Shown here piece by piece: positions 63,501 through 64,000 of a stretch of 64,000 nucleotides of DNA; positions within the stretch are counted from its first letter, which is position 1, and every line of letters starts with the position of its first letter. The notes below the pieces were generated by a model that saw only the letters and a list, made by a program, of their open reading frames with translations, was not told the DNA's origin and did no database searches. Source of the DNA: Pomphorhynchus laevis (lineage: Eukaryota; Acanthocephala; Palaeacanthocephala; Echinorhynchida; Pomphorhynchidae); contig WNNJ02000834.1 of assembly GCA_012934845.2 (NCBI GenBank), forward strand, positions 32,694 through 96,693. Reading direction: 5' to 3'. The translations under genes were made by a program, and so were the position numbers.

Positions 63501-64000
63501 TCGAAAGACGGAATCAATTGTCCAACCAAGCGAAAAATTTCTTGACCACAACTGGACAGTAAGAATTGTTTTTGTCGCATCTGTGAATCAACTCTGTGCA
63601 TGCCCAAAAAATTCTTCAGTTGAATCCCGTAATCAATCCACTTATCGTGATCTGCATTGAAATGCTGAAACGCCGGTATATTGCAATCCTTATTGGGATT
63701 TTCACGATTTTGCAGACTTTCCATCAACTTCGTCAATGTACGTTGTTGTTCCCATACAATTTTCATAATGTCGTTCGACGAAAATTTTGAACCACCCTCG
63801 TCGCCAATTGTTGTGTTTTCAGACATTGCAAAGCAAACGCTAACGTTTTTTAATTTTTAGTACAAACAAAACACCAGCGTTCAGAAACAGTCGCTATCCG
63901 ACATATATAGTCAAAATACAAAGGCATACCGCCAAGCACATTGCTGCCAGTGATAATCGTCATTGCCATACATTTGCAGTGTGTTCGTTCATACACAACA
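60518..64000 (-). mobile_element. Ty3/gypsy-type LTR retroelement fossil
   Basis: Minus-strand element with one long open region (60518-63826, about 1100 codons) holding, in order, a gag-like part, a CCHC knuckle, aspartic protease, reverse transcriptase, RNase H and the beginning of integrase. That order defines the Ty3/gypsy group; a Mag-like affiliation is a guess. The 5' leader, and probably part of the 5' LTR, lies at 63827-64000 and beyond the window. The element is broken: it is truncated inside the integrase and no 3' LTR was found. Otherwise it looks little decayed, so it is probably younger than most LINE relics here. Confidence 0.88.

Noticed and set aside
60518-63826. The long open frame as a host gene
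   Set aside because: The gag-protease-RT-RNase H-integrase order is diagnostic of an LTR retroelement.

Overview
This window is a eukaryotic, almost certainly invertebrate-animal, repeat graveyard. No host gene, tRNA or rRNA could be supported. Nearly all of the 64 kb consists of retroelement copies on both strands: apurinic-endonuclease LINEs of at least seven families, one RLE-type (restriction-like endonuclease) LINE relic, two Penelope-like (PLE) copies and one Ty3/gypsy-type LTR element. Clade names are from memory of protein motifs. The species cannot be named from the sequence.

Family labels used here. A: I/Jockey-like LINE, ORF1 with zinc knuckles, short-microsatellite tails (A1-A5). 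B and C: two sister CR1/L2-like families, ORF1 with a PHD-like Cys motif (seen in C) and a basic C-terminal domain, ORF2 = endonuclease + RT, and a shared 3'-terminal hairpin (B1-B5, C1-C5). D, E, F: other CR1-like families. G, J, K: old LINE relics. H: RLE-type relic. P: Penelope-like. X and Y: non-coding repeats.

Layout. 1-3292 A1(+); 3293-4878 G(-), followed by an inverted duplication; 5347-6200 P2(-); 6466-10441 A2(-), with an uninterrupted 819-aa ORF2; 11256-13150 A3(+); 13180-16835 relic J(+) split by B1(-); 16838-17215 C2(-); 17323-18425 B2(+); 18443-20030 repeat X joined to B3(+); 20400-21010 relic K(+); 21481-24440 H(-); 24586-26294 A4(-); 26521-30275 A5(+); 31036-39190 one C element(-) split by F(+) and by B4(-); 40061-43115 E1(+); 43546-45351 P1(-); 46021-56460 B5(-) joined to a second copy of X, which is split by D1(-) and by C1(-); 57125-57410 D2(-); 57481-59889 E2(-); 60518-64000 the Ty3/gypsy-type element(-).

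The most informative signals are relational. A 407-bp patch of the RT core is identical between A1 and A2 except for one base, while the flanks are clearly diverged, which looks like gene conversion between inverted copies. E1 and E2 show a similar sharp change in identity. The X+B composite occurs twice in inverted orientation and both copies end exactly at the LINE 3' tail; the copy at 18.4 kb is an empty site for the D1 and C1 insertions. The 3' region of the Penelope-like element holds a conserved multi-helix RNA motif with a pseudoknot and one compensatory base-pair change. The B/C LINE 3' hairpin also covaries. B and C keep an identical 37-nt ORF1/ORF2 overlap in the -1 frame.

Most copies are dead. 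The least damaged are A2 (intact ORF2, broken ORF1), C1 (full length, one frameshift near the end of ORF2), B4 (one frameshift in ORF2, 5' truncated) and D1 (one in-frame stop in ORF1, one frameshift in ORF2).
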